The position numbers were made by a program, and so were the translations under genes. The notes under the pieces are model-generated. The model was given only the letters and a program-made list of their open reading frames with translations. It was not told the DNA's origin and ran no database searches. From an uncultured bacterium (lineage in GTDB: Bacteria; Nitrospirota; Thermodesulfovibrionia; Thermodesulfovibrionales; CALJEL01), in assembly GCA_938074335.1 (NCBI GenBank), contig CALJEL010000010.1:1-41287 (forward strand): a stretch of 41,287 nucleotides of DNA, in the 5' to 3' direction. This document shows, in pieces, positions 16,581-25,073 of the stretch; the first letter of the stretch is position 1, and every line of letters begins with the position of its first letter.

Positions 16581-16608
16581 TTGAACACTTCTCCCCCATT
16601 GGATAAAT
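16581..16608 (+). promoter_or_regulatory. Candidate sigma70 promoter of the orphan binding-protein-like gene
   Basis: TTGAAC (16581-16586) and ATAAAT (16603-16608) are 16 bases apart. The -10 directly abuts GTG 16609, which therefore cannot be the start if this promoter is real. The ATG at 16624 would then have a leader of about eight bases. Confidence 0.4.
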
Positions 16609-16623
16609 GTGGCACAATATTCT

Positions 16624-17535
16624 ATGTTCAGGATAGGCCATCTATCAACCTTTTATCACACATCCATTCTTTTTCTAACTAAAAAGGAATTCATGGAGAG
16701 GCTTGGTGTTGAGTTAAGATGGAGGCTCTTTGGCACCGGCCCTGCGATAATTGATGCCTTTGACAAAAGAGAGATAGACCTTGCCTATTTAGGTCTAACA
16801 CCAGCTATAACTGGTATCGAAAGGGGTATACCAATTAAGTGCATAGCAGGTGGACATGTGGAGGGGACCGTGATATGTGGCTTAAATTCTCTTAAGGCTT
16901 ATCCTGAAATTGACCTTAAGGAATTTTTTCTTCAATTCAGGGGCAAGGTGATCGGAGTTCCTGCAAAGGGTTCGATCCATGATGTAATAATAAGAGGGTA
17001 TCTTGAGGAATCAGGTATCCTCCACATGGTAGAGATAAAGAACTTTCAATGGGCTGACCAGATCATTGAGGCAATGAAGAAGGGAGAGGTCTCCATAGCA
17101 GCTGGTACTCCAAATCTTGCCATAGCAGTAAAACGGTTTCTTGGCGGAAGGATTCTCTGGCCACCTGATAGACTATGGCCTTACAGCCCGAGTTACGGGA
17201 TACTGATAAGGACAGATGGTCCTCATGATGACAAATTCATAAGGGAATTTATTGGCCTTCATGAAGAGCTCTGTAATCTTTTAAGGGAAAAACCTCTTGA
17301 GGCATCTGAACTCATAGCATCCCTTGTCGGAGTGGTTGATGCAGACTTTATTTATGAGGCGATCCAGCTTTCTCCAAGATACTGTGCCTCCCTTCCAGAG
17401 GAGTATATCTCCTCCACACTCGGGCTCATGAAGGTTATGAAGAGGCTTGGTTATATTAACAGGGAATTTTCAAGGGATGAGATATTTGATGAAAGGTTTA
17501 TAAGGGAGCTTCATCAGGAGAAATCGCATTACTGA
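16624..17535 (+). CDS. Cytosolic NMT1/SsuA-like substrate-binding-fold protein
   Basis: About 303 residues of the type II periplasmic-binding fold: MFRIGHLSTFYHTSILFLTK, a DLAYLGLTPAITGIERG ligand-loop region and KVIGVPAKGSIHDVIIRGYLEESGI. These match nitrate/sulfonate/taurine ABC binding proteins. It has no signal peptide or lipobox, and no permease or ATPase gene lies nearby, so it is probably a soluble cytosolic protein. Its 3' end overlaps the 3' end of comDE on the other strand by 38 bases. Sulfonate-type binding proteins and the sulfonate chemistry of CoM synthesis make a link attractive but unproven. GTG 16609 is an alternative start; neither has a ribosome site. Confidence 0.75.
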   Translation: MFRIGHLSTFYHTSILFLTKKEFMERLGVELRWRLFGTGPAIIDAFDKREIDLAYLGLTPAITGIERGIPIKCIAGGHVEGTVICGLNSLKAYPEIDLKEFFLQFRGKVIGVPAKGSIHDVIIRGYLEESGILHMVEIKNFQWADQIIEAMKKGEVSIAAGTPNLAIAVKRFLGGRILWPPDRLWPYSPSYGILIRTDGPHDDKFIREFIGLHEELCNLLREKPLEASELIASLVGVVDADFIYEAIQLSPRYCASLPEEYISSTLGLMKVMKRLGYINREFSRDEIFDERFIRELHQEKSHY

Positions 17536-18649
17536 AATATTCCTTTATCTCTGAAGGAGGGAAGGGTATATCAGGGACTTCCTTATTACCTGGCAATGTA
17601 ACAGCATGGATGAATAAGGAGCCAGGGTATTTTTTATTTAATATCCTCCTCAAAAGCGCCTTTGAATAGACCTTAACTGTATGTTTAAAACCAAAGGCCC
17701 TTGCTATTGCCTCGAGGTTAATGAATCTTGAGGTGAGGGTGGGTTGATTGCCTGTGGAGCCATAGGCACCATTGTCAATTGCAACAATGATGAGGTTTTC
17801 TGGATTAAAAAATGCCACTGTCCCTAAAGAAGCTGGGTTCATAAGTATGCTTCCATCACCATCAATAACAATAACCCTCCTTTCAGTAAAAAGTGATATA
17901 CCAAGCCCCAGGGGAGTTGCCATCCCCATGCTACCAAGCATGTAAAAGTTAAGAGGTCTATGCCTTATGAAAAAGAGTTCTTTTGATGGTATCCCGAGGT
18001 TTGATACCACTATCTCATCCTTCAGCATTGATGCAATGGTCTTAATAAAATCAAAGCGCTGATATCTTATTAAGAGCCTGTTAACTGGCTTCACAGCCTT
18101 TACGCCTATACCTGCTACCTTTTGTCTTTTTATCCTTTGCTCCTTTTCCTTATGAAGCACTCCATCCCATATCTCAGGGCTCATGAGAAAGGCAGTGATC
18201 CTGTTTTTCTCATATGCCTCTGATAGCTTATGCCTCATGTGTTTAAGATCATCCTTTTTTTCAATTATCCTGTATTCAATACCGCAGCCATTGAGTATAC
18301 CCTGAAGGGACCTCCCCATCGGGATCTGAGCAGGGATCTTTTCATTATACACTCCCCTCCAGCTGACAAACAGGGCAAGGGGCAATTCATAGGTCTTTGT
18401 TAAAGACATAAGGGCATTCAGCATATTCCCCATACCTGAACTCTGAACAAAGAGTGCCGGCCTTTTACCTGCAAGGGCTGCACCAGCAGATATGCCAATC
18501 CCTTCCTCTTCCCTTGTAAGGGGGATATGTAAGAAGTTTTTTTCAATCAATGAAAGAAGATTCTTTATCTTTTCGCAGGGAAGGCTTAATACCGGATTTA
18601 TACCTGCTGATCTCAGTTCTTCTATGATTAACTCCTCAGATGTGTACAA
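17498..18649 (-). CDS. comDE: Sulfopyruvate decarboxylase, ComD-ComE fusion
   Basis: TPP enzyme converting sulfopyruvate to sulfoacetaldehyde in coenzyme M synthesis. The 383 residues contain the pyrimidine-binding half (about 1-170; activating glutamate in REEEGIG at 46-52, SWRGVYNEKIPAQIPMG) and the pyrophosphate-binding half (about 205-370; GDGSILMN at 264-271, IDNGAYGSTGNQPT). The halves are separate ComD and ComE in Methanocaldococcus but fused in Methanosarcina, as here. Phosphonopyruvate decarboxylase is the close alternative. The adjacent cysteate synthase and Hdr genes, and the lack of phosphonate genes, favour the CoM role. Start is TTG 18649 behind GAGGAGG, overlapping cysteate synthase by 22 bases. 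Confidence 0.88.
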   Translation of the reverse strand: MYTSEELIIEELRSAGINPVLSLPCEKIKNLLSLIEKNFLHIPLTREEEGIGISAGAALAGKRPALFVQSSGMGNMLNALMSLTKTYELPLALFVSWRGVYNEKIPAQIPMGRSLQGILNGCGIEYRIIEKKDDLKHMRHKLSEAYEKNRITAFLMSPEIWDGVLHKEKEQRIKRQKVAGIGVKAVKPVNRLLIRYQRFDFIKTIASMLKDEIVVSNLGIPSKELFFIRHRPLNFYMLGSMGMATPLGLGISLFTERRVIVIDGDGSILMNPASLGTVAFFNPENLIIVAIDNGAYGSTGNQPTLTSRFINLEAIARAFGFKHTVKVYSKALLRRILNKKYPGSLFIHAVTLPGNKEVPDIPFPPSEIKEYFSNAISPDEAPL

Positions 18650-19875
18650 AGGGCCTCCTCAATTTCCTCCTTCTGAGACCTCTTTGATATAAAAAGAGGT
18701 TTAACAGGATAGGTCCTGAAATCCCTTTTATATCTTTCCTCTCCACCTCCTGTTATATGAAGAAGTATGAGGTCCTCATTCCCCACGAGCTCATATCTTA
18801 CTGCCTGCCTGAGGCCTGCCAGGGCAGCACCACCTGCAGGCACTATATCAATACCTTCTGATTCAGCAAATAGTTCCATAGATGAATATATCTCATCGTT
18901 TGTCACACCATACATCTGCCCCTCTGTGGTCTCAAGGATATCATAAATCCCGCCTTTTACAGAATAGGCAGGATATCTACTGGAGAGGACCCTTGTGGAT
19001 ATCTTTTCTATTAAAGCAGGATCAACATCCTCAGGAGATATCTCCCGTGACCTCCTCTGCCATGCCCTTAACATTGGCACAAAGGGAAGGTTTTGAACAA
19101 GATGGAATCTTGGTAATTTCGTCCCGAATCTTCTTTCCCTTATAAGTCTCTCAGCCATTTCATAGACACCTATTGCTCCTGCACCACTTCCCACAGCCTG
19201 AAAATAGTGTTCAGGAAGTCTTCCAATGACTCTAACTGCTGAGAGAAGCACAGAGCCAAGGCCATCCCTCTTTGCAGGATTCTTCACACCTCCCTCAAAG
19301 GGCATACCTGTTATCTCCGAGATCCTTTTTGAAAGATCTATGGCATCAGCATAGTCTCCATCAATTACCACAAATGTAGCAGGATTACCATTCTCATGGA
19401 CATACCACATCTCCTTAAGACAGGCAAGGGGAACAACTATGATAACAGGAAAACCTGTAATAACAGAAAAATAGGCAAAGGCCCTTGCTGTATTTCCGGC
19501 TGAAGCCACAACAAAACCATTTATGCGGTTTTCTTTTGCATTTTCTATTACTGTAGCAACCTCTATTTCCTTGAAGGTGCATGTCCTTAACAGGCAGTTT
19601 CTTTCAGGCCAGTATCCGCTAAAGACTATATAGAGGTTTTTAAGCCCGAGTTTTTCTGAAAGTCCCTCTGATTTATAAACTACTGGTGTTCCTACATGGA
19701 TGGATGGATGGTGAACAGGAAGCCAGTTAAAACCCCAGAGGCCTTTATCTTCTTTTTTAAAAGGTTCGGTGTATTCAGTTATTACAAGTGAACCCTTACA
19801 GTGCTCGCAGAAGGCACAGTAGGAATCTTTCAATATCCTTCCACATCCCCTGCATCTTAATACAAAGTGGCTCAT
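18628..19875 (-). CDS. Cysteate synthase (threonine-synthase paralogue)
   Basis: PLP enzyme making L-cysteate from phosphoserine and sulfite, the first committed step of the Methanosarcinales CoM route. The 415 residues begin with a zinc-ribbon-like cysteine set (CRGCG, CAFCEHC). The PLP lysine context is TCTFKEIE (Lys102) rather than the threonine-synthase SFKDRG. SAGNTARAFAY, HYFQAVGSGAGAIGVYE and LVQNLPFVPM match what I recall of the Methanosarcina enzyme. The start overlaps the HdrD-like stop by four bases, and comDE follows with overlap. A plain threonine synthase is unlikely given the changed lysine motif and context. Confidence 0.85.
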   Translation of the reverse strand: MSHFVLRCRGCGRILKDSYCAFCEHCKGSLVITEYTEPFKKEDKGLWGFNWLPVHHPSIHVGTPVVYKSEGLSEKLGLKNLYIVFSGYWPERNCLLRTCTFKEIEVATVIENAKENRINGFVVASAGNTARAFAYFSVITGFPVIIVVPLACLKEMWYVHENGNPATFVVIDGDYADAIDLSKRISEITGMPFEGGVKNPAKRDGLGSVLLSAVRVIGRLPEHYFQAVGSGAGAIGVYEMAERLIRERRFGTKLPRFHLVQNLPFVPMLRAWQRRSREISPEDVDPALIEKISTRVLSSRYPAYSVKGGIYDILETTEGQMYGVTNDEIYSSMELFAESEGIDIVPAGGAALAGLRQAVRYELVGNEDLILLHITGGGEERYKRDFRTYPVKPLFISKRSQKEEIEEALCTHLRS

Positions 19876-21071
19876 ATAAGGCTTCCTATGAGTTCCATGA
19901 TATCAGTAATCCTTATTTGTTTTTCATAGCCTTCCATTGCCTCATGCATCTTTGAATAACAGGCAGGGCAGCTCAGTATCAGCCTGTCTGCACCTTTTTC
20001 TACAGCCTCATCAATGATGAGTCTGCCCATCTTTATGGCATTTTCATGAAAGACCTTTCTTGCTGCTCCACCTGCACCGCAACACTGAGAATAAAGACCA
20101 TGCCTTTCAAATTCAATCAGTTCTATATCAGGTATGCTTTTCAATACATACCTTGGCTCCTCTATCACACCCACTCCCCTGCTCAGATAACAGGGGTCAT
20201 GGTAGATAAGCCTCTCTTTGAGATGGTCTTTAATAATTAATCTTTTCTCCTTTATCGCCTCAGCAATAAACTGGCTTATGTGCCTGATCTTAAAGGGAAG
20301 GGGTCTTCCGTACAGAGATGGCCAGTCCCTTGCCATTATATTTACACAGCATGGACAGGAGCTGATAAGGAGCTTTACACCCCTTGTCTCATAGGCACTG
20401 ACAAGTCTCCTGACAAGGTCCTCAAGCATATCCCATTGTCCTGTTATGAAAAGGGGAAAACCACAACAGACTTCCTCTTCTGGTGGAAGCATGGTAAAGG
20501 CATAACCAGTTGCATGAAGTGCAAGGACATCTCCCCTTACCATGGGCTGTGCCTCATAACAGCCAGTACAGCCAGCATAATAGCCTATCTCTGCCCTTTC
20601 ATGAACCTTTATATGCTCGGGAAACCAGCTGAATCTCTCCTCTGGAGGTTTATTATATACATTTCCTGTTTTTTTCACAAACTCTGTCAGATTTGCCTGT
20701 GGACCTATAGGTCCAAGACCCATCTCCACCATCTTTCGCCTGAGCACAGGCCATAATCTCTGTGTAAATATCCCAACCTCGCAGGCCTCTCCACAGGCAC
20801 CACAGGTAGTGCATTCATAAACAGCCCTTACAAAGTCCTCAAGGAGTCTCCTGTCCACCTTGCCTCCTGTTATCCTGGCCTTGAGACCTTCTGTATTCTC
20901 TATGAACTCCCTGTAGAGCCTTATCTTCTCAGGAGGTGATATCTGCCTTCTTCCTGTTACCTCCTGTACAGGACACCATTTCAGGCATTCACTGCATCTT
21001 GTGCAGGCATCAAGTTCAACCAATTGCCTCTTAGAGAGGCCATGAGAAAAGGAAAATTTCCTCTCAGTCAT
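19872..21071 (-). CDS. hdrD: HdrD-like heterodisulfide reductase Fe-S subunit
   Basis: 399 residues from ATG 21071 (GGGAGG site); an upstream TTG/ATG-less extension is not needed. Two [4Fe-4S] ferredoxin motifs come first (CTRCSECLKWCP at 23-34; CTTCGACGEAC at 87-97). Two CCG domains follow: Cys168/171, CC202-203 and 239/241-242, then Cys294, CC330-331, 368/371. The second CCG domain is the kind that holds the noncubane cluster at the disulfide site. Size and order match Methanosarcina HdrD (about 400 residues) rather than the longer DsrK. It overlaps the cytochrome b gene by eight bases. Other CCG proteins (glycolate or lactate oxidase subunits) are possible, but the pairing and CoM genes favour HdrD. 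Confidence 0.82.
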   Translation of the reverse strand: MTERKFSFSHGLSKRQLVELDACTRCSECLKWCPVQEVTGRRQISPPEKIRLYREFIENTEGLKARITGGKVDRRLLEDFVRAVYECTTCGACGEACEVGIFTQRLWPVLRRKMVEMGLGPIGPQANLTEFVKKTGNVYNKPPEERFSWFPEHIKVHERAEIGYYAGCTGCYEAQPMVRGDVLALHATGYAFTMLPPEEEVCCGFPLFITGQWDMLEDLVRRLVSAYETRGVKLLISSCPCCVNIMARDWPSLYGRPLPFKIRHISQFIAEAIKEKRLIIKDHLKERLIYHDPCYLSRGVGVIEEPRYVLKSIPDIELIEFERHGLYSQCCGAGGAARKVFHENAIKMGRLIIDEAVEKGADRLILSCPACYSKMHEAMEGYEKQIRITDIMELIGSLI

Positions 21072-21858
21072 GGACAAATCCTCCCAATCTCTGGCTCCTG
21101 AGGAGGGCATCCTTTGTGGTTATCTGGGCAGCGAACATGTGAAACTGCTTGGAAAAGGGGATAAAGGCAATAAAAGAAAGTGCTGTCATAACATGAATAC
21201 ACCAGAAGACAATATAGGTCTTCGGACTGTTCACACCACTAAAGAGAGCTGCAAACAAAGCTCCAACCGGAGACCAATCCATAAAAGGTGGATCTGTCAG
21301 AGAAAGCCTGAGTCCTTCTACAGAAAAACCGCTCAGGACTATGATTATGAGGAGGACGAGCAAGGGCAGGTCATCCCATCCTGAGATGATATCCTCTGAC
21401 AGCCTGATCCTCCTTACAATAAAAAAGGCTGTGCCAGTAAATACTGCAAGACCCGCCAGATCGAGTATGAAGGAGAAGATCAGGTAAATGTATCCCTTAA
21501 GGATATTAAGTCTTAGATAATGGTCAAGACCAACCAGAATAGTTCCAATAAAGAGGATTGTAAATCCCCAGTAGATAAAGATGAGCATTATGCCCCTTAT
21601 CCTGCTTTTACTCATGACCCTTCTTGCCAGGAGGCACTCTTTAGAAAAGAAATATCTGAAGCTCAAAAGAAGCAGGCCTCCTAATCCCTTTCCTTCTAAA
21701 AGGTCATCAGGTTCATCCCTGCCCTTCAGCCATATAGAGAATCTTGAGTATAGGCCAGCTAAAAAGATCAACAAGGAAAGCAGAGATGATATGTAAAAGG
21801 CTATTTTCAGCAACCAGGGTATGTATATAAAGGCCTCACGAGACATATCAAACCTCAC
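21064..21858 (-). CDS. hdrE: HdrE-like membrane cytochrome b subunit
   Basis: 264 residues with about five membrane helices, NarI/DsrM/HdrE type. Candidate haem-ligand histidines lie in GLDHYLRLN and in the last span (CIHVMTALSFIAFIPFSKQFHMF). The size matches HdrE of Methanosarcina. It would pass electrons between a membrane quinone and the HdrD-like subunit encoded immediately downstream. The start overlaps the folD stop by four bases. In methanogens the partner is methanophenazine; in this bacterium a menaquinone is more plausible. Confidence 0.8.
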   Translation of the reverse strand: MRFDMSREAFIYIPWLLKIAFYISSLLSLLIFLAGLYSRFSIWLKGRDEPDDLLEGKGLGGLLLLSFRYFFSKECLLARRVMSKSRIRGIMLIFIYWGFTILFIGTILVGLDHYLRLNILKGYIYLIFSFILDLAGLAVFTGTAFFIVRRIRLSEDIISGWDDLPLLVLLIIIVLSGFSVEGLRLSLTDPPFMDWSPVGALFAALFSGVNSPKTYIVFWCIHVMTALSFIAFIPFSKQFHMFAAQITTKDALLRSQRLGGFVHD

Positions 21859-22787
21859 ATTGAACAGGGACTCTTCATCATCTCGGTTCTTATAGCGGAC
21901 CTGACAGTATTTTTAAGTAACATTGCAATTGTGACTGGTCCAACTCCGCCAGGAACAGGAGTGATGAAGGATGCTTTTTTTGAAACACTTTCAAAATCGA
22001 CATCTCCCACAATCTTTCCATTAGAAAGTACATTTATACCTATATCAACAACCACCGCTCCTTCTTTAATCATATCATCCTTTATAAGACCTGCAACACC
22101 TGTAGCAGAACAGATTATATCTGCCTGCTTTGTAAAAAATGAAAGGTTATAGGTCTCCTTATGGCATACCGTTACCGTTGCGTCCTTTGCAAGGAACATT
22201 AATGAAAGAGGCTTCCCAACGGTAAGGCTCTTTCCTATAACGACTACATGCTTCCCTTTAATTGGAATGTTGTAATATTCAAGAAGTCTGATTACACCAA
22301 AGGGTGTACAGGGAAGGAAACCGGTAATGAGTGGTTCATAGCTGTTTATTATCTCATCAGCTTTATTTCTAAAGAGTTGAAAGGTAGATTCATCAGCAGC
22401 AAGTCTACCCACTGATAGGGAGCCAAGACCGTCCACATCCTTGTCTGGTAATATTGAATTGATAACCCTTCTGGCGTTTATCCTTTTCGGCAGTGGTAAA
22501 AGGATCAGCAGACCGTGAATTCTCTCATCGTGATTTACAGAGTTAATTATGTTCAGTATCTCATTTAGGTTTACTTCTTCGGATAACCTGAATTCATATG
22601 GTATTATACCAACATTTTTGCACGCCATAAGGGTTGCTGAGAAATACTGCTTTGAGGCAGGATTCTCTCCTATAAGCATCAGACCAAGACCCACCTCAAT
22701 ACCCGATTCCTTAAGCCTCTTTACCTCATTTTTAACCTTATCCTTAATCTCTGCTGCAAGTCTTTTGCCATCCATTATTACTGCCAT
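21855..22787 (-). CDS. folD: Divergent FolD (methylene-H4F dehydrogenase; cyclohydrolase residues missing)
   Basis: 310 residues with the FolD fold: LIGENPASKQYFSA, KDVDG (Asp119 retained), PCTPFGVIRLL and the nucleotide loop VIGKSLTVGKPLS. Two residues essential for cyclohydrolase activity are changed. The lysine four after the active-site tyrosine is Thr52 (YFSAT), and the VQLPLP glutamine is Leu96 (LLPLP). There is also about a 20-residue insertion near 126-150. It probably only oxidises or reduces methylene-/methenyl-H4F. The ATG follows AAAGGAGG and overlaps the previous gene by 44 bases. A normal bifunctional folD may exist elsewhere in the genome. Confidence 0.88.
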   Translation of the reverse strand: MAVIMDGKRLAAEIKDKVKNEVKRLKESGIEVGLGLMLIGENPASKQYFSATLMACKNVGIIPYEFRLSEEVNLNEILNIINSVNHDERIHGLLILLPLPKRINARRVINSILPDKDVDGLGSLSVGRLAADESTFQLFRNKADEIINSYEPLITGFLPCTPFGVIRLLEYYNIPIKGKHVVVIGKSLTVGKPLSLMFLAKDATVTVCHKETYNLSFFTKQADIICSATGVAGLIKDDMIKEGAVVVDIGINVLSNGKIVGDVDFESVSKKASFITPVPGGVGPVTIAMLLKNTVRSAIRTEMMKSPCSM

Positions 22788-23106
22788 CCAGTGCCTCCTT
22801 TGTAAACCTGATACTCACATCTTTTGGGATGCATAGTCCTGCCTCGACCTCAAGGGTCTTCAATATGCCAGCAGGTACAGGACATGCCACATGCTTGAGA
22901 TGCAGAGCTGCTGCCTTATATACAGGGTTGTTGAGAAAATCTTTAAAGGCTATCATGATATCAAGGGTATCAATCTCTCTGGCCATTGCCATTACCATCT
23001 CACAGCCTGATTCAATCTTTATCTTTATTTTTCTGTCCTTAGCCTTCTCTGCTATAATTTCTGTTGAAAAACCACAGTTCCCGGCGAATACTATAACCCT
23101 GGTCAT
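22744..23106 (-). CDS. DUF6951-like small protein of corrinoid methyltransferase clusters
   Basis: 120 residues with features of a small family found beside MtrH/RACo genes: VFAGNCGFSTEIIAEK at the start, IKIESGCEMVMAMARE, and AALHLKHVACPVPAGILKTLEVEAGLCIPKDVSI. Conserved Cys/His (HLKHVACPVP) might bind metal. The function is unknown. It overlaps the RACo gene by four bases and folD by 44, so it is translated with them. Family naming is from memory. Confidence 0.65.
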   Translation of the reverse strand: MTRVIVFAGNCGFSTEIIAEKAKDRKIKIKIESGCEMVMAMAREIDTLDIMIAFKDFLNNPVYKAAALHLKHVACPVPAGILKTLEVEAGLCIPKDVSIRFTKEALDGSNNGWQKTCSRD

Positions 23107-25073
23107 TTGATCTCTACAGAATATGCTCTATCCTGAAGAAGGCTCTTCAGATTAGGAAAAGGATCCTTCATATGGGGTATATGCATGGCCTGCATGAACT
23201 CCTTCTGAAATTCTGGCTCAACGGCGATCTCAACAAATTCAACCCATCTTGCCTTCTCATCAGCCTCCTGTCTCTTTGACACATTGAGCAGGGCCATCCT
23301 TGCACCATCTCCGGCTGCATTACCAACCGCATAGACATTGTTTATATCACAATCAGGAAACATCCCCAGTGTTAAGGCAGACTCCTTATCAATGTAACTT
23401 CCAAAGGCACCTGCAAGGATCACCTTATCAACCCTCTCTATGCCCATCCTTTTCATTAATAGCTTTGCTCCAGCATAGAGAGCTGCCTTTGCAAGCTGTA
23501 CTGCCCTCACATCTGACTGTGTTATTGTGATATCCATTCCTATGGATGTTTCATTTGCCCAGGCTATTACATATTCAGGCATACCATCAGTACCTCTTCG
23601 TATCCTCGGGGTATTAAGATTCATATTGAACCTTCCTGTCTTATCGATTATACCAGCCTTAAAAATCTCGGCTACAGCATCTATGATACCTGAGCCACAT
23701 ATTCCCTTAGCATCTATCTTTTCAATATGGGTATGCCAGTCTGCCTTTCCAATTACCCTATATTCAGGTTCCTTTGTAACAGGGTCTATCCTTACCTTTT
23801 CAATAGCACCTGGTGCAGCCCTCATGCCGAATTTTATCTGGGCACCCTCAAAGGCAGGTCCTGTTGCGCAGGATGTGGAGCATACCTTCTTTTTGTTTCC
23901 AAGGAGCAGTTCACCATTTGTACCTATATCTATTATTAAAACAATCTCATCCATGTTATAGGGCTCTTCTGCAATGAGGACACCCACATTGTCAGCACCA
24001 ACAAACCCTGCCTCAATGGGAAGGACATGGATATAGGATGAAGGGTTGATTTTTATCCCTAAATCCCTTGCCTTTATGTTCAGCGAGTGCTGTACAGCAG
24101 GTATAAATGGTGATCTTCCTATGTATTCAGGATTGAATCCAAGGAATATATGGTGCATGGCTGTATTAAATACAACGGTCATGTCCACTATGGCATGACC
24201 GCCATCCCTTCCATCTACCCTTAGATCAGCAGAGACCTTTTCAATAATCTCATTCAATCCGTCAATAATTGCCTTCTGCATGATCTTCAAGCCTTCAGGG
24301 TTTGTCATGGCATAGGTTATCCTTGACATCACATCCTCTCCATAAGGGACCTGTGGGTTCATCATGGACTCGGTATTTATAACCTTTCCCGTGTTGAGGT
24401 CACAGAGATAGCCAACCACTGTGGTTGTTCCTATATCCACCGCAATCCCATAGGAGGCCTCCACAAAGCCAGGTTCTACCTTTATTATCTCCCTGTTCAT
24501 CCATACAGAGACCGTGATCTTCCACTCACCCCTTCTCATGATATCTTGAAGTTCTTTAAGAACAGGATAGTCGATCTGAAGGCCTGATAATCCATAATCT
24601 TCCTTCAGTTTCCTGAAGAGCCTTTCGGCATCTCCTTCTGTAAGATCATGAAGGGTAGGGGGTTCAAATTCAACAAAGTATTTCTTAACAGCTGGATTTA
24701 CAGGGATGGACAATTCTCTTGCTGCCTTTCTTACAACCTGTTTGCCTGCCCTTGACTTTTCAGGTACAAATATCTTTACATCTCCATAAATCTCTGCCTT
24801 GCAGGCAAGCCTTATGTTTGGGCCATCCTCTGGCTTTATAAATTTTCTTTCTACATCCAATAGAGGGCTGAGATGGGACATCCTTGACTCCAGTGCATCT
24901 TTTTCAAAATACCCTTCCTCTATCCTTACCTTACATTTACCGCAGGTACCCTTTCCTCCGCATATTGATTCTATGTCAACACCGAGCTGCCGGGCTGCAT
25001 CAAGCAATGTGGTACCACTTTGAACCTCACCTCTTCTACCTGATGGCTGGAATATCACCCTGTGTTTTGACAT
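23103..25073 (-). CDS. RACo-type reductive activator of corrinoid proteins
   Basis: ATP-dependent reactivase that reduces inactive Co(II) corrinoid to Co(I). From ATG 25073 (AAAGGAGG site) the protein has 656 residues. The N-terminal plant-type [2Fe-2S] ferredoxin domain has Cys38, Cys44, Cys47 and Cys91. A linker and a large ASKHA-fold domain (DUF4445) follow, with AVDIGTTTVVGYL, IIDIGTNGELLLGN and ILAGAFGSYID. It sits two genes after the corrinoid protein, its expected client. Electrons could come from the Fe-S protein encoded just before. Confidence 0.93.
   Translation of the reverse strand: MSKHRVIFQPSGRRGEVQSGTTLLDAARQLGVDIESICGGKGTCGKCKVRIEEGYFEKDALESRMSHLSPLLDVERKFIKPEDGPNIRLACKAEIYGDVKIFVPEKSRAGKQVVRKAARELSIPVNPAVKKYFVEFEPPTLHDLTEGDAERLFRKLKEDYGLSGLQIDYPVLKELQDIMRRGEWKITVSVWMNREIIKVEPGFVEASYGIAVDIGTTTVVGYLCDLNTGKVINTESMMNPQVPYGEDVMSRITYAMTNPEGLKIMQKAIIDGLNEIIEKVSADLRVDGRDGGHAIVDMTVVFNTAMHHIFLGFNPEYIGRSPFIPAVQHSLNIKARDLGIKINPSSYIHVLPIEAGFVGADNVGVLIAEEPYNMDEIVLIIDIGTNGELLLGNKKKVCSTSCATGPAFEGAQIKFGMRAAPGAIEKVRIDPVTKEPEYRVIGKADWHTHIEKIDAKGICGSGIIDAVAEIFKAGIIDKTGRFNMNLNTPRIRRGTDGMPEYVIAWANETSIGMDITITQSDVRAVQLAKAALYAGAKLLMKRMGIERVDKVILAGAFGSYIDKESALTLGMFPDCDINNVYAVGNAAGDGARMALLNVSKRQEADEKARWVEFVEIAVEPEFQKEFMQAMHIPHMKDPFPNLKSLLQDRAYSVEIK

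Noticed and set aside
17498-18649. Phosphonopyruvate decarboxylase as the function of the TPP enzyme
   Set aside because: No phosphonate mutase or transaminase genes nearby; it overlaps cysteate synthase and lies in a CoM/Hdr context. It is still the main alternative.
18628-19875. Ordinary threonine synthase
   Set aside because: The PLP-lysine segment is TCTFKEIE instead of SFKDRG, and the adjacent sulfopyruvate decarboxylase and long shared cysteate-synthase-like segments point elsewhere.
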